From the NCBI RefSeq assembly GCF_023715155.1, contig NZ_JAMBNQ010000005.1, positions 107,433 to 171,432 of the forward strand: a DNA stretch of 64,000 nt, read 5' to 3'. The notes beneath the pieces were generated by a model. It was not told the origin of the DNA. It saw only the letters and a program-made list of their open reading frames with translations, and did not search any database. Source of the DNA: Neobacillus mesonae (lineage in GTDB: Bacteria; Bacillota; Bacilli; Bacillales; Cytobacillaceae). Made by a program: the position numbers and the translations under genes. Below, in pieces: positions 16,173-25,874 of the stretch. Numbering within the stretch: position 1 is the first letter of the stretch; every line of letters begins with the position of its first letter.

Positions 16173-16466
16173 TTTGTCTTTTAACATTAATATGTCTTCT
16201 TCTGCTTTGGCAATTTTGACCAAATGGGAATCAAGACGACGGCTAATATGATGAATATCACTTTTATGAGTTTCTTCAATTCGCTCCAATGATTCTTTAA
16301 TATCAGACAGATCAATTTGATTCACGGTAACTCGATGTTCAATACTATCCATTTTTTCTAGTCTAGACAATCTATTTTCGATATTTTCTAATGTCTCATT
16401 AAACGCAGCAATGAGGCTTTTTATATCATTAACATTTTCAGTAAGCCTTTTAAACTCTCGCTCCAT
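16170..16466 (-). CDS. Small coiled-coil protein of unknown function
   Basis: A 98-residue, charged, helix-only protein with heptad-like spacing (LIAAFNETLENIENRLSRLEKM, then IKESLERIEE) and no cysteines or membrane segment. It is likely a coiled coil that self-associates. AAAGGAG precedes the ATG by 9 bases. I can give no function; the neighbours are unrelated. Confidence 0.6.
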   Translation of the reverse strand: MEREFKRLTENVNDIKSLIAAFNETLENIENRLSRLEKMDSIEHRVTVNQIDLSDIKESLERIEETHKSDIHHISRRLDSHLVKIAKAEEDILMLKDK

Positions 16467-16551
16467 AGGTCAAAACTCCTTTTTTCCTGCATAAATTATT
16501 AGTTTCTATGATTAAAACAACAATCAGCCACCAAGATACCTTAAAATATCA

Positions 16552-16809
16552 TTATTGTTTCCAAACTCTCAAGACATACCCGCCGCATCCACATTGGTCA
16601 ATAAATTTGCCCCTAACCTTCTCCGGAAAAAGCGTTTCTATCAACGGCAGTAAATAGTCCTCAGGGTTTCCAAAAGCCTGGGCAGTAACTAAATTCACAT
16701 AACAGCCAGGGGCAGTTTCTTCCACTGCTGTTAAAGCATCCTTAATAATTAGATCAATATCATTCTCATATTCATCATGTTCTAAATCCTTTGTCCAATC
16801 CTTATCCAT
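16552..16809 (-). CDS. CGCGG-motif peptide, possible rSAM-modified RiPP precursor family
   Basis: An 85-residue protein whose C-terminus reads IDQCGCGGYVLRVWK. The CGCGG block near the end, after an acidic helical leader-like region (DWTKDLEHDEYENDIDLII), matches from memory the group annotated as CGCGG family putative radical-SAM-modified RiPP proteins. It also has a single Cys in the middle (GCYVNLV). No radical SAM gene is next to it or elsewhere in the window, so any maturase would act in trans. The RiPP label itself is a family-level prediction. GGGG precedes the ATG by 5-6 bases. Confidence 0.55.
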   Translation of the reverse strand: MDKDWTKDLEHDEYENDIDLIIKDALTAVEETAPGCYVNLVTAQAFGNPEDYLLPLIETLFPEKVRGKFIDQCGCGGYVLRVWKQ

Positions 16810-17089
16810 ATAATCCCCACCATATTATTTACTACTTATATTAAATCTCATATTGCCAAAATGAGAATTGATTTAGTTCACACTTTTATCGTAATAAATT
16901 TGAACATTTTTTTACATTTGCATTTTTTCATCCTGTTTTTTGTTCAAAGAGCCGCGAAGAGAGATATTTTTTACACCCATCCCTTTTTTTCAGCCATTCT
17001 GTTTGTATATTAGACCTTTTTTCGTTATATTAATTCTTGACCTAACATTTAATATTTAATTGTATTATCGACAAATAAGGAGTTTTGAA

Positions 17090-18346
17090 ATGGAAAAACC
17101 GAAGAAAAATTCACGGCATTTAGCAACCCTTTCTCTCGCTGTAATGGCTGCCGGGTTTATCATAACCATACCTTTAGAGCCATCCCTTTGGAAAACAATT
17201 CTTCAGGGCGGCTTTGAAGCTGGTTTAGTCGGCGGACTGGCGGATTGGTTTGCTGTAACAGCCTTATTCAGGCATCCGCTTGGGGTCCCAATTCCGCATA
17301 CAGCGCTATTGCCTAAAAATCGCGAGAAAATCACCTCTAAAATTATTTCAATGCTGGAAAATGATTGGCTGACAAAGGAAAGTATCCGTGCTAAAATCAA
17401 TTCCTTTCAAATAACTGAAAAATTATTGGCGATTGTCGAGAAAGAAATTCACACAGAAGCTGTTAAAAAAAATAGCATTCATATCATTCACTATTTCTTA
17501 AACACTATCGATGTTAAAAAAATAGCACCCATAATTGAAAAAGAACTAAAAGAACGGCTGTACGAAGTCGAAATTAGAAACTATCTCCCTAAGCTGATTG
17601 ACCAAATTTCGCTTCGAAATTATGATGAAAAAACGCTTGATTATATACTGAAAGAAGTGGATGAATGGGCTAAAAAAGACAGTACCAAATATCGACTTGG
17701 CGGAATGGCTGTCGATATGATTGAAAACATTAAGGCCGATGGGTTTATGCAGCTGGCCCTGCGGTCATTCAGCAGTCTTGTGAATGAAGAAAAACTGGGG
17801 AATATCATTCAAAACCTTATTATCAAAGGTGTTGACAGCTTCCGTGACCCGTATAATCAAAATCGCCAGACATTGTTGAGTCATATCCATCAAAAGCTTG
17901 AAAGCCTTAAAACCGATGAAAAGGTTTATGAGGAATTGGAACGTTTTCGGTCGCAACTGATTGAAAGCTGGCAGCCAGAAGAGAAAATTATTGAGTTGTT
18001 AACGGAGATTCAACAAAAGGCACTGAATTTCACATCCACCCCTTCTTTTTATGAAGAATATGTCCTTCCGTTTATGACCAATAGTCTCGACAAGTTTAAA
18101 GCTGATGATGAGAAAATAAACCTTTTCGAGGCATGGTTAAAGAAACATATTGAAGAATTTATTAATCAGCATCATTCAAAAATTGGAAAACTTGTAAAAG
18201 AGAACTTAGACAAATTAGATACAAAGACACTGACACATATGATTGAAACAAATGTAGGAAAAGATTTGCAGTGGATTCGTGTAAATGGTGCTGTTTGCGG
18301 CTTTTTAATCGGCCTTATTCTTGTTGGTATCAAAGCTTTATTTTAA
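17090..18346 (+). CDS. DUF445 family membrane-anchored protein
   Basis: A 418-residue DUF445 protein. The N-terminal part has one membrane helix (about residues 13-32) and the family hallmark GGFEAGLVGGLADWFAVTALFRHPLG followed by PHTALLPKNREKI. A long helical region follows and a C-terminal membrane helix (VCGFLIGLILVGIKALF). Members are found across bacteria (E. coli YjiN, B. subtilis YheB) without an established role. The ATG at 17090 follows AAGGAG by 7 bases; the open frame starts ten codons earlier at a TTG without SD. It appears to be a single-gene unit ending in a terminator. Confidence 0.88.
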   Translation: MEKPKKNSRHLATLSLAVMAAGFIITIPLEPSLWKTILQGGFEAGLVGGLADWFAVTALFRHPLGVPIPHTALLPKNREKITSKIISMLENDWLTKESIRAKINSFQITEKLLAIVEKEIHTEAVKKNSIHIIHYFLNTIDVKKIAPIIEKELKERLYEVEIRNYLPKLIDQISLRNYDEKTLDYILKEVDEWAKKDSTKYRLGGMAVDMIENIKADGFMQLALRSFSSLVNEEKLGNIIQNLIIKGVDSFRDPYNQNRQTLLSHIHQKLESLKTDEKVYEELERFRSQLIESWQPEEKIIELLTEIQQKALNFTSTPSFYEEYVLPFMTNSLDKFKADDEKINLFEAWLKKHIEEFINQHHSKIGKLVKENLDKLDTKTLTHMIETNVGKDLQWIRVNGAVCGFLIGLILVGIKALF

Positions 18347-18480
18347 GCATAAGAAACGCACGATGATAAGTCCATTTTTTAAGTGTGGAAAGGATATAGG
18401 GTCCTAATTTGGCCGGACTGCCATGTTTGTCATCGGGCTAATTATTTTAAAAAACTGACATGAAATTAATCCATGTGAGT

Positions 18481-18520
18481 ATAAGAAGCGAAAGAGGATA
18501 AATCTCCTTTCGCTTCTTAT
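18481..18520. terminator. Bidirectional terminator
   Basis: ATAAGAAGCGAAAG pairs with CTTTCGCTTCTTAT (ends 18520), between convergent DUF445 and EIIA genes. Confidence 0.85.
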
Positions 18521-18563
18521 ATAATTTATTCTATTATCAATAATCCAGCTAATTCGGCCGTTA

Positions 18564-19055
18564 CTATTTCAGTTTCGCCTGTAACAATATTGATTCTCCA
18601 CGTGTTACAGATGTATCTTTCGTTTTTGTTAAAGACTCCACTATATCAAAGTTAGTGATTACAACCGGTGAGATAATACTTTCTGCTTTATCCTTGACCA
18701 AATCCAAGTCAAAGGTCACCAGCTTGTCACCAGCTTTTACCGTATCTCCTTGTATGACATGGCCTTGAAACCCTTCTCCCTCCATTGCTACGGTTTCCAT
18801 ACCGATATGAATTAAAATTTCCAGGCCATCCTTATTGCGAATTCCAACGGCATGATTGGTTGGAAATATTTGTACAATCTCTCCATCTATTGGAGCGACT
18901 ACTACTCCTTCTGCTGGCTCAACCGCAATTCCATCTCCAATCATTTTCTGATTGAACACTTGATCTGGAACATCTTCTATTTTGACCACTTTTCCGGTAA
19001 TCGGAGAAACAAGGGTAACCGATGTTTCTTTTTTTCCAAAAAACTTTTTAAACAT
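18564..19055 (-). CDS. crr: PTS glucose-type EIIA component
   Basis: A 163-residue stand-alone EIIA-Glc that receives phosphate from HPr and passes it to EIIB domains of sugar permeases. The two active-site histidines are in NHAVGI (about residue 75) and the phospho-accepting one in EILIHIGMETV (about 90). The fold signature SPITGKVVKIEDVPD starts at residue 17. B. subtilis YpqE is the closest-looking stand-alone protein. GGGAGG lies 8 bases before the ATG. No IIBC gene is nearby, so it probably serves permeases elsewhere that lack an EIIA domain. Confidence 0.93.
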   Translation of the reverse strand: MFKKFFGKKETSVTLVSPITGKVVKIEDVPDQVFNQKMIGDGIAVEPAEGVVVAPIDGEIVQIFPTNHAVGIRNKDGLEILIHIGMETVAMEGEGFQGHVIQGDTVKAGDKLVTFDLDLVKDKAESIISPVVITNFDIVESLTKTKDTSVTRGESILLQAKLK

Positions 19056-19087
19056 GCATTTTTCCTCCCATCCATTATATTTGCAGG

Positions 19088-19122
19088 AAAAGGCAAAAAT
19101 GCTCTAAGCTTTATTGCCTTTT
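19088..19122. terminator. Terminator after the 55-residue ORF
   Basis: AAAAGGCAA (19088-19096) pairs with TTGCCTTTT (19114-19122). It lies 18 bases past the stop of the minus-strand ORF ending at 19140. Confidence 0.55.
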
Positions 19123-19139
19123 CACAAGTTTTCTATTCA

Positions 19140-19307
<168 letters not shown>

Positions 19308-19751
19308 TCATGCTCTTTGGAACTCGGGAATCTTACCTTTTCTTAATAGTTCAGAACTATTACTGCCGACAATACATGAACTGGAATCAATATTTTGATT
19401 ATATCGGAGTAGAAATTTTACTACAAACCATCTATTTAAATGGAAATCACTTCCTTATATTAGCAGATCCCCCTTTTTTTCTACAGAAATATTCAATAAT
19501 TTATTGGCTTAAGCATTTAGAAAACTTCTGTTGTATCCAAATCAAACTATTTCCATGCCTTACATTTTAATAGTTACAAAGAAAACACTATAATAAACGA
19601 TAAAGGGTGCTGTTATTATGGATTTACAATGTAAAAGGAAAAATGCGTAATTACATAATCACATGCGGCCAAAGGGAATTAGGATAGCCATTGCCTAGGC
19701 CCTTCCTGCTGAAGGAGTAAAATGTCACAATGATCAAAGGAGTGATGGACA
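19308..19751. other. Gene-poor stretch between the 55-residue ORF and the YCII gene
   Basis: About 440 bases of AT-rich sequence. An 86-codon open frame on the plus strand (19310-19570) has no SD and a composition unlike the neighbours, so I do not call it. Nothing else is supported here. Confidence 0.5.
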
Positions 19752-20057
19752 ATGCAATACATAGTTACGGCATATGATGGCACTGATGAAAAAGCGATTG
19801 AGAGAAGATTGACGGTAAGAGAAGAACATTTAAAATCCGTGGAAAAGAGATTTGAGGAAGGTCATCATTTGTATGGGGCAGCCATACTTAGTGATGAAGG
19901 TAAGATGATAGGATCGATGATGGTGGTGGATTATTCCTCAAGAGAAGAGCTGGATAATTGGCTGAAGGTTGAACCTTATGTAACGGGAGATGTGTGGAGA
20001 AAAATCGACATACAGCCCTGCAAGGTAGCATCTGCTTTTATGGAGCTTTATAAATAA
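19752..20057 (+). CDS. YCII-domain (YciI-like) protein
   Basis: A 101-residue ferredoxin-like YCII protein. It has the family layout: MQYIVTAYDGTD strand, RREEHLKS-type helix (VREEHLKSVEKRFEEGH) with the conserved HL, then YGAAILSDEGKMIGS and the DNWLKVEPYVTGDVW helix. The histidine-acid pair (H31 in EEHL and D in VVDYS) corresponds to the proposed catalytic residues of the family, whose reaction is generally unknown. AAAGGAG SD is well placed. Single gene with a terminator after it. Confidence 0.88.
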   Translation: MQYIVTAYDGTDEKAIERRLTVREEHLKSVEKRFEEGHHLYGAAILSDEGKMIGSMMVVDYSSREELDNWLKVEPYVTGDVWRKIDIQPCKVASAFMELYK

Positions 20058-20103
20058 AGGATTCACCAAATCTATAATATTGTCTTGAATTGACTAAATA
20101 AGT

Positions 20104-20140
20104 GAAGACGCTCAAATTTGAATGAGCGTCTTCTTCTTTC
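20104..20140. terminator. Terminator between YCII gene and ald
   Basis: GAAGACGCTC (20104-20113) pairs with GAGCGTCTTC (20124-20133), followed by a T-rich tail. It serves the convergent YCII gene and ald. Confidence 0.85.
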
Positions 20141-20151
20141 TATATTCAAAC

Positions 20152-21288
20152 TTATTTAACTGCAGAAAGCTCTTTTCCAAGTGCATCTTCAACTGGTACA
20201 TATTTATATCCAAGATCTTTTGCAACTGCTTCAAAAGTAACTTCTCCAGCTGCTACGTTGACGCCGAGTCTCAAAGCAGGGTTATCAGAAATGGCTTTGA
20301 ATACGCCTTTATTAGCAATTTGAAGTGCAAATGGAACAGTTACATTTGTTAAAGCCATTGTTGATGTTCTAGCAACAGCACCAGGCATATTAGCTACAGC
20401 ATAGTGGACAACATCGTGTTTTACAAAAGTTGGATTGTCGTGGGTAGTCGGCCCTTCGATTGTCGCAACAGAACCACCTTGGTCGATAGCAGGGTCAACA
20501 ATTACTGAACCTGGTTTCATCGATTTCACCATTTCTTCTGTAATTAGTTTTGGAGCTTTTGATCCAGGAATTAATACAGCACCAATTACTAGATCTGCTT
20601 CTTGTACGGCTTTTGCGATATTATATGGACTTGACATTAATGTTTGGATGGAGTTTCCAAAAATATCATCTAATTGAGCAAGACGGTTTGCATTAATATC
20701 AAGAATCGTTACTTGAGCACCTAGTCCGATAGCCATTTTAGCTGCGTTTGTACCTACATTGCCGCCGCCAACGATAGCTACTTTACCACGTTCAACCCCT
20801 GGTACGCCTGCTAAAAGGATTCCTTTTCCGCCTTGAGTTTTTTGCAGATAATGAGCACCAATTTGTGATGCCATACGGCCTGCTACTTCACTCATAGGTG
20901 CAAGCAATGGTAAAGTACGTCCAACTTGTACTGTTTCATATGCAACACCAATTACACCATTTTCAACTAGTGCTTTTGTAAGTTCTGGCTCATTTGCAAG
21001 GTGTAAATAAGTAAATAATATTAAACCTTCACGGAAATATTTATATTCACTGGAGAGAGGTTCTTTAACCTTCATAATCATATCTGCTCTTGCCCAGACA
21101 TTCTCTGCACCTTCAACAATTTCGGCACCTACGCTTGCATATTCCTCGTCAGGGAAACCGCTTCCATTTCCTGCCCCAGATTCAATTAAGACAGTATGTC
21201 CTGCTTTTTCTAAAGAAACAACCCCTGCCGGCGTTAATGCAACACGATTTTCATTGTTTTTAATCTCTTTTGGTACACCGATAATCAT
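20152..21288 (-). CDS. ald: Alanine dehydrogenase
   Basis: A 378-residue NAD-dependent enzyme that converts L-alanine to pyruvate and ammonia, used for alanine catabolism and important in sporulation of B. subtilis. The N-terminus [20 protein letters not shown], the KVKEPL segment with the catalytic lysine near residue 75, the [12 protein letters not shown] segment with the catalytic His near 96, and the Rossmann loop [14 protein letters not shown] near 170 are present. GGGAGG precedes the ATG. The adeR-type activator gene lies just upstream on the same strand. Confidence 0.98.
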   Translation of the reverse strand: MIIGVPKEIKNNENRVALTPAGVVSLEKAGHTVLIESGAGNGSGFPDEEYASVGAEIVEGAENVWARADMIMKVKEPLSSEYKYFREGLILFTYLHLANEPELTKALVENGVIGVAYETVQVGRTLPLLAPMSEVAGRMASQIGAHYLQKTQGGKGILLAGVPGVERGKVAIVGGGNVGTNAAKMAIGLGAQVTILDINANRLAQLDDIFGNSIQTLMSSPYNIAKAVQEADLVIGAVLIPGSKAPKLITEEMVKSMKPGSVIVDPAIDQGGSVATIEGPTTHDNPTFVKHDVVHYAVANMPGAVARTSTMALTNVTVPFALQIANKGVFKAISDNPALRLGVNVAAGEVTFEAVAKDLGYKYVPVEDALGKELSAVK

Positions 21289-21417
21289 TTTTTATTTCCT
21301 CCCCATTAATCAAAAATGTTTTTTTGCTATGGCTAAAGTATAAAATGTTTACCGGTGAATTTCTTTGTTCAGAATGGAGAAAGATTTTTTAAACCTTTGT
21401 AGATTTTCACAAAAGGT

Positions 21418-22656
21418 TCATATTTTATGATATTTTTCCAGCCTTAAATCAATATATAGCGTAATTTTTTGATTTGGATTTTTAAAATCAACTTCTCCTA
21501 ATTCTGCAATTCTTTTTAAACGATAATTTAATGTATTGGCATGTACATTTAATGCTTTTGCTGCATCATTAATATTGGTGTCTTTGCTAAGAAATACATC
21601 AAGGGTTTCAACTAAATTGCTATTATGCTTTTGGTCATATTCACGAAGTACTTTCAAGGTGTAATTCTCATAATGATTGGCTTTTCGTTTTTGTAAAAGT
21701 ACATCAAAGAACTGGTAAATCCCCAGATTTTGATAGGTGAAAATATTCTTGGTTTCATTAGGAAATTGATTTTTAATCAACAATACCTCCAGTGTTTCAT
21801 CATAGGCATGTGTTACATAGGAGTAATCTTCATAATGATTGGTAAACACAGGTGTAATGTCTTTAACCCCATATCGTTCCTTCATTTTATGAATAAAAAA
21901 TTCGCTAAACTGGGTAAGTTCTTGAATTGTATTCTTCATATTATCGGCAGAAGCAAGCAAAATAAATTGATTGCAGTCAACCGTATAAAGCATAATTTTT
22001 AATCGCTGATTTGTTTTTAATAAATAAGTGAGGTGTTGTTCCTCTTTAGCTGAAATATTTTCCTTAAACTGAAAAACAAGCAAAGCATAAGAAGCGGCCG
22101 GTGTAATTTTCAAGGAATGAAAATGATTGATAATTTCCTCATTATTTTTTAAATGCCCCGTCAAAAGTTTCCAAAAGAATTCCTGAAATCGCTCTTCTTT
22201 CTTATTTTTTCTTGTTTGAAGCTGTAATAATTTATTTTTTGCAGACTCAGCGGCCTTCTTTAAAAGAACAAATTCATCCTTCGTTAACGTTTTATCAATC
22301 TCCAATGCCCAAATAAATCCTAATACCTCTTCCTGTTTCCAAATGGAAATGGCAACCCGGTGTCCCAGTCCGATTTCATTCATATCTTTGACTCGAATCG
22401 GCTCTTTTGAGGACAGCAAAGCAGGAATGGTCCCCTCTTTCCATAATTGATTAATCACCTTTTCAGGTACTCTGCGGCCAATGATTGTAGAAATTCGAGC
22501 AGGATCTGTTCGTTCATCATGTGTACTATAGGCCAATAGGCGATGACTGGCATCCTCAATTGTAACAGGGCATTCCAACACCTGGCTGATTCTATCGGCT
22601 AATTCGTCCAAACTATCAAATTCTATTTTAAAAGGATCATTTACACCTTTATACAA
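21418..22656 (-). CDS. adeR: PucR-family activator of alanine dehydrogenase (AdeR-like)
   Basis: A 412-residue regulator with an N-terminal sensory region, a central GGDEF-like/CdaR region and a C-terminal PucR helix-turn-helix (INDAAKALNVHANTLNYRLKRIAEL, about 25 residues; the core is NVHANTLNYRLKRI). B. subtilis AdeR of this family sits next to ald and activates it in response to alanine, so the role is inferred from homology and position. The TTG at 22656 is chosen because GGAGGT lies 7 bases upstream. The ATG at 22671 precedes that SD and would leave it inside the coding region. Confidence 0.85.
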   Translation of the reverse strand: MYKGVNDPFKIEFDSLDELADRISQVLECPVTIEDASHRLLAYSTHDERTDPARISTIIGRRVPEKVINQLWKEGTIPALLSSKEPIRVKDMNEIGLGHRVAISIWKQEEVLGFIWALEIDKTLTKDEFVLLKKAAESAKNKLLQLQTRKNKKEERFQEFFWKLLTGHLKNNEEIINHFHSLKITPAASYALLVFQFKENISAKEEQHLTYLLKTNQRLKIMLYTVDCNQFILLASADNMKNTIQELTQFSEFFIHKMKERYGVKDITPVFTNHYEDYSYVTHAYDETLEVLLIKNQFPNETKNIFTYQNLGIYQFFDVLLQKRKANHYENYTLKVLREYDQKHNSNLVETLDVFLSKDTNINDAAKALNVHANTLNYRLKRIAELGEVDFKNPNQKITLYIDLRLEKYHKI

Positions 22657-22925
22657 TTTTTTTACCTCCATCTATACAAATGAGAACTATTAACATTCAC
22701 CCTTTGTTTAATTTTACAAAAAAAACGGATAATTTTCATTAAATTTTCCAAACATTTTATATTTAAAAATATTGTATTATAATGTTAAAATGTTACTAGA
22801 AACATCTATATGAATTACCTTGTGTATTGAAAGCGTTGTCAGATTATAATTAAAAATTGGAAGGTGGGAAATGAAGGATATTAAGTCATGTTTTTTAAAA
22901 TATTAATACTATCTCAATAAAGGAT

Positions 22926-22949
22926 AAAATGTTGATTTATTAACATTTT
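22926..22949. promoter_or_regulatory. Inverted repeat upstream of the amino acid permease
   Basis: AAAATGTT (22926-22933) and AACATTTT (22942-22949) form a perfect 8-8 palindrome, 24 bases before the permease ATG. Related half-sites occur upstream (AATGTTAAAATGTT at 22781-22794, TGTT..AACA at 22791-22804). It may be an operator for the permease, possibly for AdeR or another alanine- or nitrogen-responsive regulator. Confidence 0.4.
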
Positions 22950-22973
22950 ACGATAGTCAGGGAGAGTGAATTT

Positions 22974-24368
22974 ATGGATCAAAATAACACAGAACTTAAA
23001 CGCGGACTGGAAGAAAGACATATTACATTAATGTCCTTAGGAGCTTGTATTGGAGTCGGATTATTCCTTGGGTCTGCATCTGCCATTAAAATGGCGGGGC
23101 CGGGGATTTTGTTTGCTTATGCAATTAGCGGATTGATTATCTTTTTTATCTTGAGAGCTCTTGGGGAAATGGGAATCCAGAAACCTGTTGCCGGATCCTT
23201 CAGTACGTATGCAAGAGATTTTTTGGGACCGCTCGCAGGATATCTTACAGGCTGGAATTATTGGTTCTTGTGGATTGTGACATGTATGGCGGAAATCACG
23301 GCTATCGGAATCTACATGGAATATTGGTTCCCTGGTGCACCTAGATGGATTTGGGCATTAGCAGCTCTGGTCATTATGACAGTAGTAAACGGCATTGCCG
23401 TTAAGGCTTATGGGGAATTGGAGTTTTGGTTTGCTCTTATAAAAATTGTGACAATTATTGCCATGATTATTGTTGGTGCTGCAATGATTTTCTTCGGTTT
23501 AGGAAATGGCGGGGTTGCCACTGGCATCAGTAATCTTTGGAATCACGGTGGATTATTCCCGAATGGATTCAAAGGTGTCCTATTTTCCATGCAAATGGTT
23601 ATGTATGCTTATTTAGGAATTGAAATGATTGGGGTAACTGCCGGAGAAGTAAAGAATCCGGAAAAATCATTGTCGAAGGCTATTGATACGGTATTTTGGC
23701 GTATTTTAATCTTTTACGTAGGTGCCCTGTTCGTCATCATGTCCATCTATCCATGGAATGAAATAGGGACAAGTGGAAGTCCTTTTGTTCTTACTTTTGA
23801 AAAAGTTGGGATTAGAGGTGCAGCCGGTATTATTAACTTTGTCGTCTTAACAGCTGCCCTATCTTCATGTAACAGTGGAATATTCAGTACGGCCCGTATG
23901 TTATTTGACCTGGCTAACCATAATGAAGCACCGAAAAAATTTGGAAAAATAACAAAAAAAGGTGTTCCAGGGGTTGCAGTTATTGCTTCTGCAGCGGCTT
24001 TATTAATTGGTGTTGTTCTAAATTACATTGTTCCTGCAAAGGTATTTGCATGGGTAACAAGTATTGCAACTTTTTCTGCTATTTGGACATGGGTAATCAT
24101 CCTTCTGTCACAACTTCGCTACCGGAAGACGTTAAAACAGGATGAAGTGAAAAAATTAAAATATAAAATGCCATTATTCCCGTTTACGAATTATCTTTCA
24201 TTAGCTTTCCTAGCCGTGGTCATTGTTCTAATGGCATCTAGTGCGGATACAAGAATTGCGTTAATTGTAGGACCGATTTGGCTGATTCTTTTAATTGCCT
24301 TTTATTATGGTAAAGGCCTTCATAAAAGAGATCATGGACAAGTTATTTCTAATAAACAAGTTAGCTAA
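22974..24368 (+). CDS. APC-family amino acid permease, probably for alanine
   Basis: A 464-residue permease with about 12 membrane helices. The LKRGLEERHITLMSLGACIGVGLFLGSA start with the substrate-binding GxGxGLF-type loop and the GEVKNPEKSLSKAI loop place it in the amino acid transporter (AAT) group near CycA, GabP and AlaP (YtnA). The divergent adeR-ald pair makes alanine the most economical substrate guess, but sequence alone cannot separate alanine, proline and GABA permeases. GGGAGAG precedes the ATG. A terminator follows the stop. Confidence 0.85.
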   Translation: MDQNNTELKRGLEERHITLMSLGACIGVGLFLGSASAIKMAGPGILFAYAISGLIIFFILRALGEMGIQKPVAGSFSTYARDFLGPLAGYLTGWNYWFLWIVTCMAEITAIGIYMEYWFPGAPRWIWALAALVIMTVVNGIAVKAYGELEFWFALIKIVTIIAMIIVGAAMIFFGLGNGGVATGISNLWNHGGLFPNGFKGVLFSMQMVMYAYLGIEMIGVTAGEVKNPEKSLSKAIDTVFWRILIFYVGALFVIMSIYPWNEIGTSGSPFVLTFEKVGIRGAAGIINFVVLTAALSSCNSGIFSTARMLFDLANHNEAPKKFGKITKKGVPGVAVIASAAALLIGVVLNYIVPAKVFAWVTSIATFSAIWTWVIILLSQLRYRKTLKQDEVKKLKYKMPLFPFTNYLSLAFLAVVIVLMASSADTRIALIVGPIWLILLIAFYYGKGLHKRDHGQVISNKQVS

Positions 24369-24377
24369 AAATGATTA

Positions 24378-24410
24378 ATGAGGCTCTTCTAGAAGGGTCT
24401 CATTTTTTTA
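24378..24410 (+). terminator. Terminator after the permease
   Basis: ATGAG..CTCTTCT pairs with AGAAG..CTCAT, followed by eight Ts. Confidence 0.8.
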
Positions 24411-24459
24411 CCCATTTTCCACATACTATTAGGGCTATCACAATTAGGAGGTCCATTGG

Positions 24460-25275
24460 ATGAAAAAATTATTATGGTTCATTTTAGCCGTTTTTACCTT
24501 GTTCTACACATCTAATGTTTCATATGCTCAGCCGGTAAAAAATCCCCCAGCTGAGGCTTATGAACAAAATACGATGTCAATCCTATGGTTCCAAAATGCC
24601 GGCGAAGCCAAAGCCTTGTACTATCAAGGATATAATATCGGCAAACTCAGATTGGATGAAATCCTCAGAAAAAAACAATATAACAGGTCATTAAAGCCAG
24701 CAATTGTCCTTGATATTGATGAAACAGTCCTCGATAACAGCCCCTATCATGCTTCCTTTATCATCAATGGAAATGGCAATCGATTTGATTGGAGCAAATG
24801 GTTTAATCGGGCTGAAGCCAGGGCATTACCCGGAGCCCTTGATTTTTTACGCTATGCTGACTCTAAGGGCGTTGAAATTTTCTATATTTCTAACCGGCAG
24901 GAGAAACAAAAGGAAGCGACCATTAAAAATTTAAAAAATGTCGGGGCTCCTCAAGCTAATCCAGATCATGTACTATTACAGCAAAAAAATGAAAAGGGAA
25001 AGGAAACCCGCAGGAATCACGTCGCAAAAACCCATGATATTGTTTTATTATTTGGAGACAACTTAGGAGACTTTAGTGGATTTGACGGTCTTACAGATAC
25101 CGGCAGAGTAAAAACAGTCGATAAAATGAAAGAGGAATTCGGCAAAAAGCTGATTGTTTTCCCAAACCCTATGTATGGGGACTGGGAAGAAGCCATATAT
25201 GACTTTGAGCAAAAGAAATCATGGGAGGAAATCACAAAGCTTAGAAAAGATCATCTTAAAAGCTATGAGCCTTAA
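24460..25275 (+). CDS. Secreted HAD acid phosphatase, 5'-nucleotidase lipoprotein e(P4) family
   Basis: A 271-residue exported phosphatase. The signal peptide (MKKLLWFILAVFTLFYTSN) ends near SYA-QP; no lipobox cysteine is present, so unlike e(P4) of Haemophilus this form is probably secreted or cleaved by signal peptidase I. The class B/C HAD motif reads VLDIDETVLDNSP (about residue 82), with the nucleophile and acid aspartates. FYISNR is motif II and FGDNLGDFSG is the last motif. It should dephosphorylate nucleotides or other small phosphate esters outside the membrane. AGGAGG precedes the ATG; single gene with terminator. Confidence 0.92.
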   Translation: MKKLLWFILAVFTLFYTSNVSYAQPVKNPPAEAYEQNTMSILWFQNAGEAKALYYQGYNIGKLRLDEILRKKQYNRSLKPAIVLDIDETVLDNSPYHASFIINGNGNRFDWSKWFNRAEARALPGALDFLRYADSKGVEIFYISNRQEKQKEATIKNLKNVGAPQANPDHVLLQQKNEKGKETRRNHVAKTHDIVLLFGDNLGDFSGFDGLTDTGRVKTVDKMKEEFGKKLIVFPNPMYGDWEEAIYDFEQKKSWEEITKLRKDHLKSYEP

Positions 25276-25280
25276 ATGTG

Positions 25281-25315
25281 AAAAACGCTGCAGAACTTAC
25301 TCCTGCAGCGTTTTT
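25281..25315. terminator. Bidirectional terminator
   Basis: AAAAACGCTGCAG (25281-25293) pairs perfectly with CTGCAGCGTTTTT (25303-25315). Confidence 0.9.
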
Positions 25316-25347
25316 ACATAAAAGAGGATGATAATAGTTCTGATTCC

Positions 25348-25713
25348 CTAATTCCTCACATTAGCAAGAATATTAATGGCAAAGAGAATAATACCTAAAA
25401 CCAATAAAGTTCCACCGACAGCTACTGCAGGACCTGCGGATGTAACACCAGATACTAAGGCGGCAAGACCAATCATCATAATCGGCAATGCAATATTATG
25501 AAGCCAAAAATGAACTTTTGCCAGCGTTGTTTCAGCGGCACTAGGGAAAGCAACATAAATGAGACCGGCAAGTGTCATAGCGGTCCATCCCAGCAAGTTA
25601 ATATGGACATGAACCGGCTTAAGGGTAAATGCCTCTGTCATGGACATATACATCCCTAAACAAACCCCAATGACAAAGTATACCACGGAAATTTTGATAA
25701 ACTTAATTCCCAT
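25348..25713 (-). CDS. Small four-helix membrane protein resembling a heme-copper oxidase fragment
   Basis: A 121-residue membrane protein with four hydrophobic helices. The segment KPVHVHINLLGWTAMTLAGLIY has two histidines in an HxHxN pattern like the NorB/cbb3 subunit I helices. A further His pair is in KVHFWLHN. Proteins of this type are often annotated as cytochrome-c oxidase-like or NnrS-like, but the protein is far too short to be a catalytic subunit. It may bind heme; no function is established. GGAGG is 7 bases before the ATG. Confidence 0.65.
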   Translation of the reverse strand: MGIKFIKISVVYFVIGVCLGMYMSMTEAFTLKPVHVHINLLGWTAMTLAGLIYVAFPSAAETTLAKVHFWLHNIALPIMMIGLAALVSGVTSAGPAVAVGGTLLVLGIILFAINILANVRN

Positions 25714-25874
25714 CTGCCATCCTCCATTTCATGTAAGAAATATGACTACAGTAGTAATTATGAACGAGGAGAAACGAATAGAACTTTGATTTATTGGGAC
25801 GAGAAAGGTTTATTTTTGAAGAATATTGTAGAATAACAAATAAAAAAGGCCTGCATATAAAGGCCTAAAATTGG

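Noticed and set aside
19310..19570. 86-codon open frame on the plus strand
   Set aside because: No SD, AT-driven composition and no recognisable domain; likely chance.
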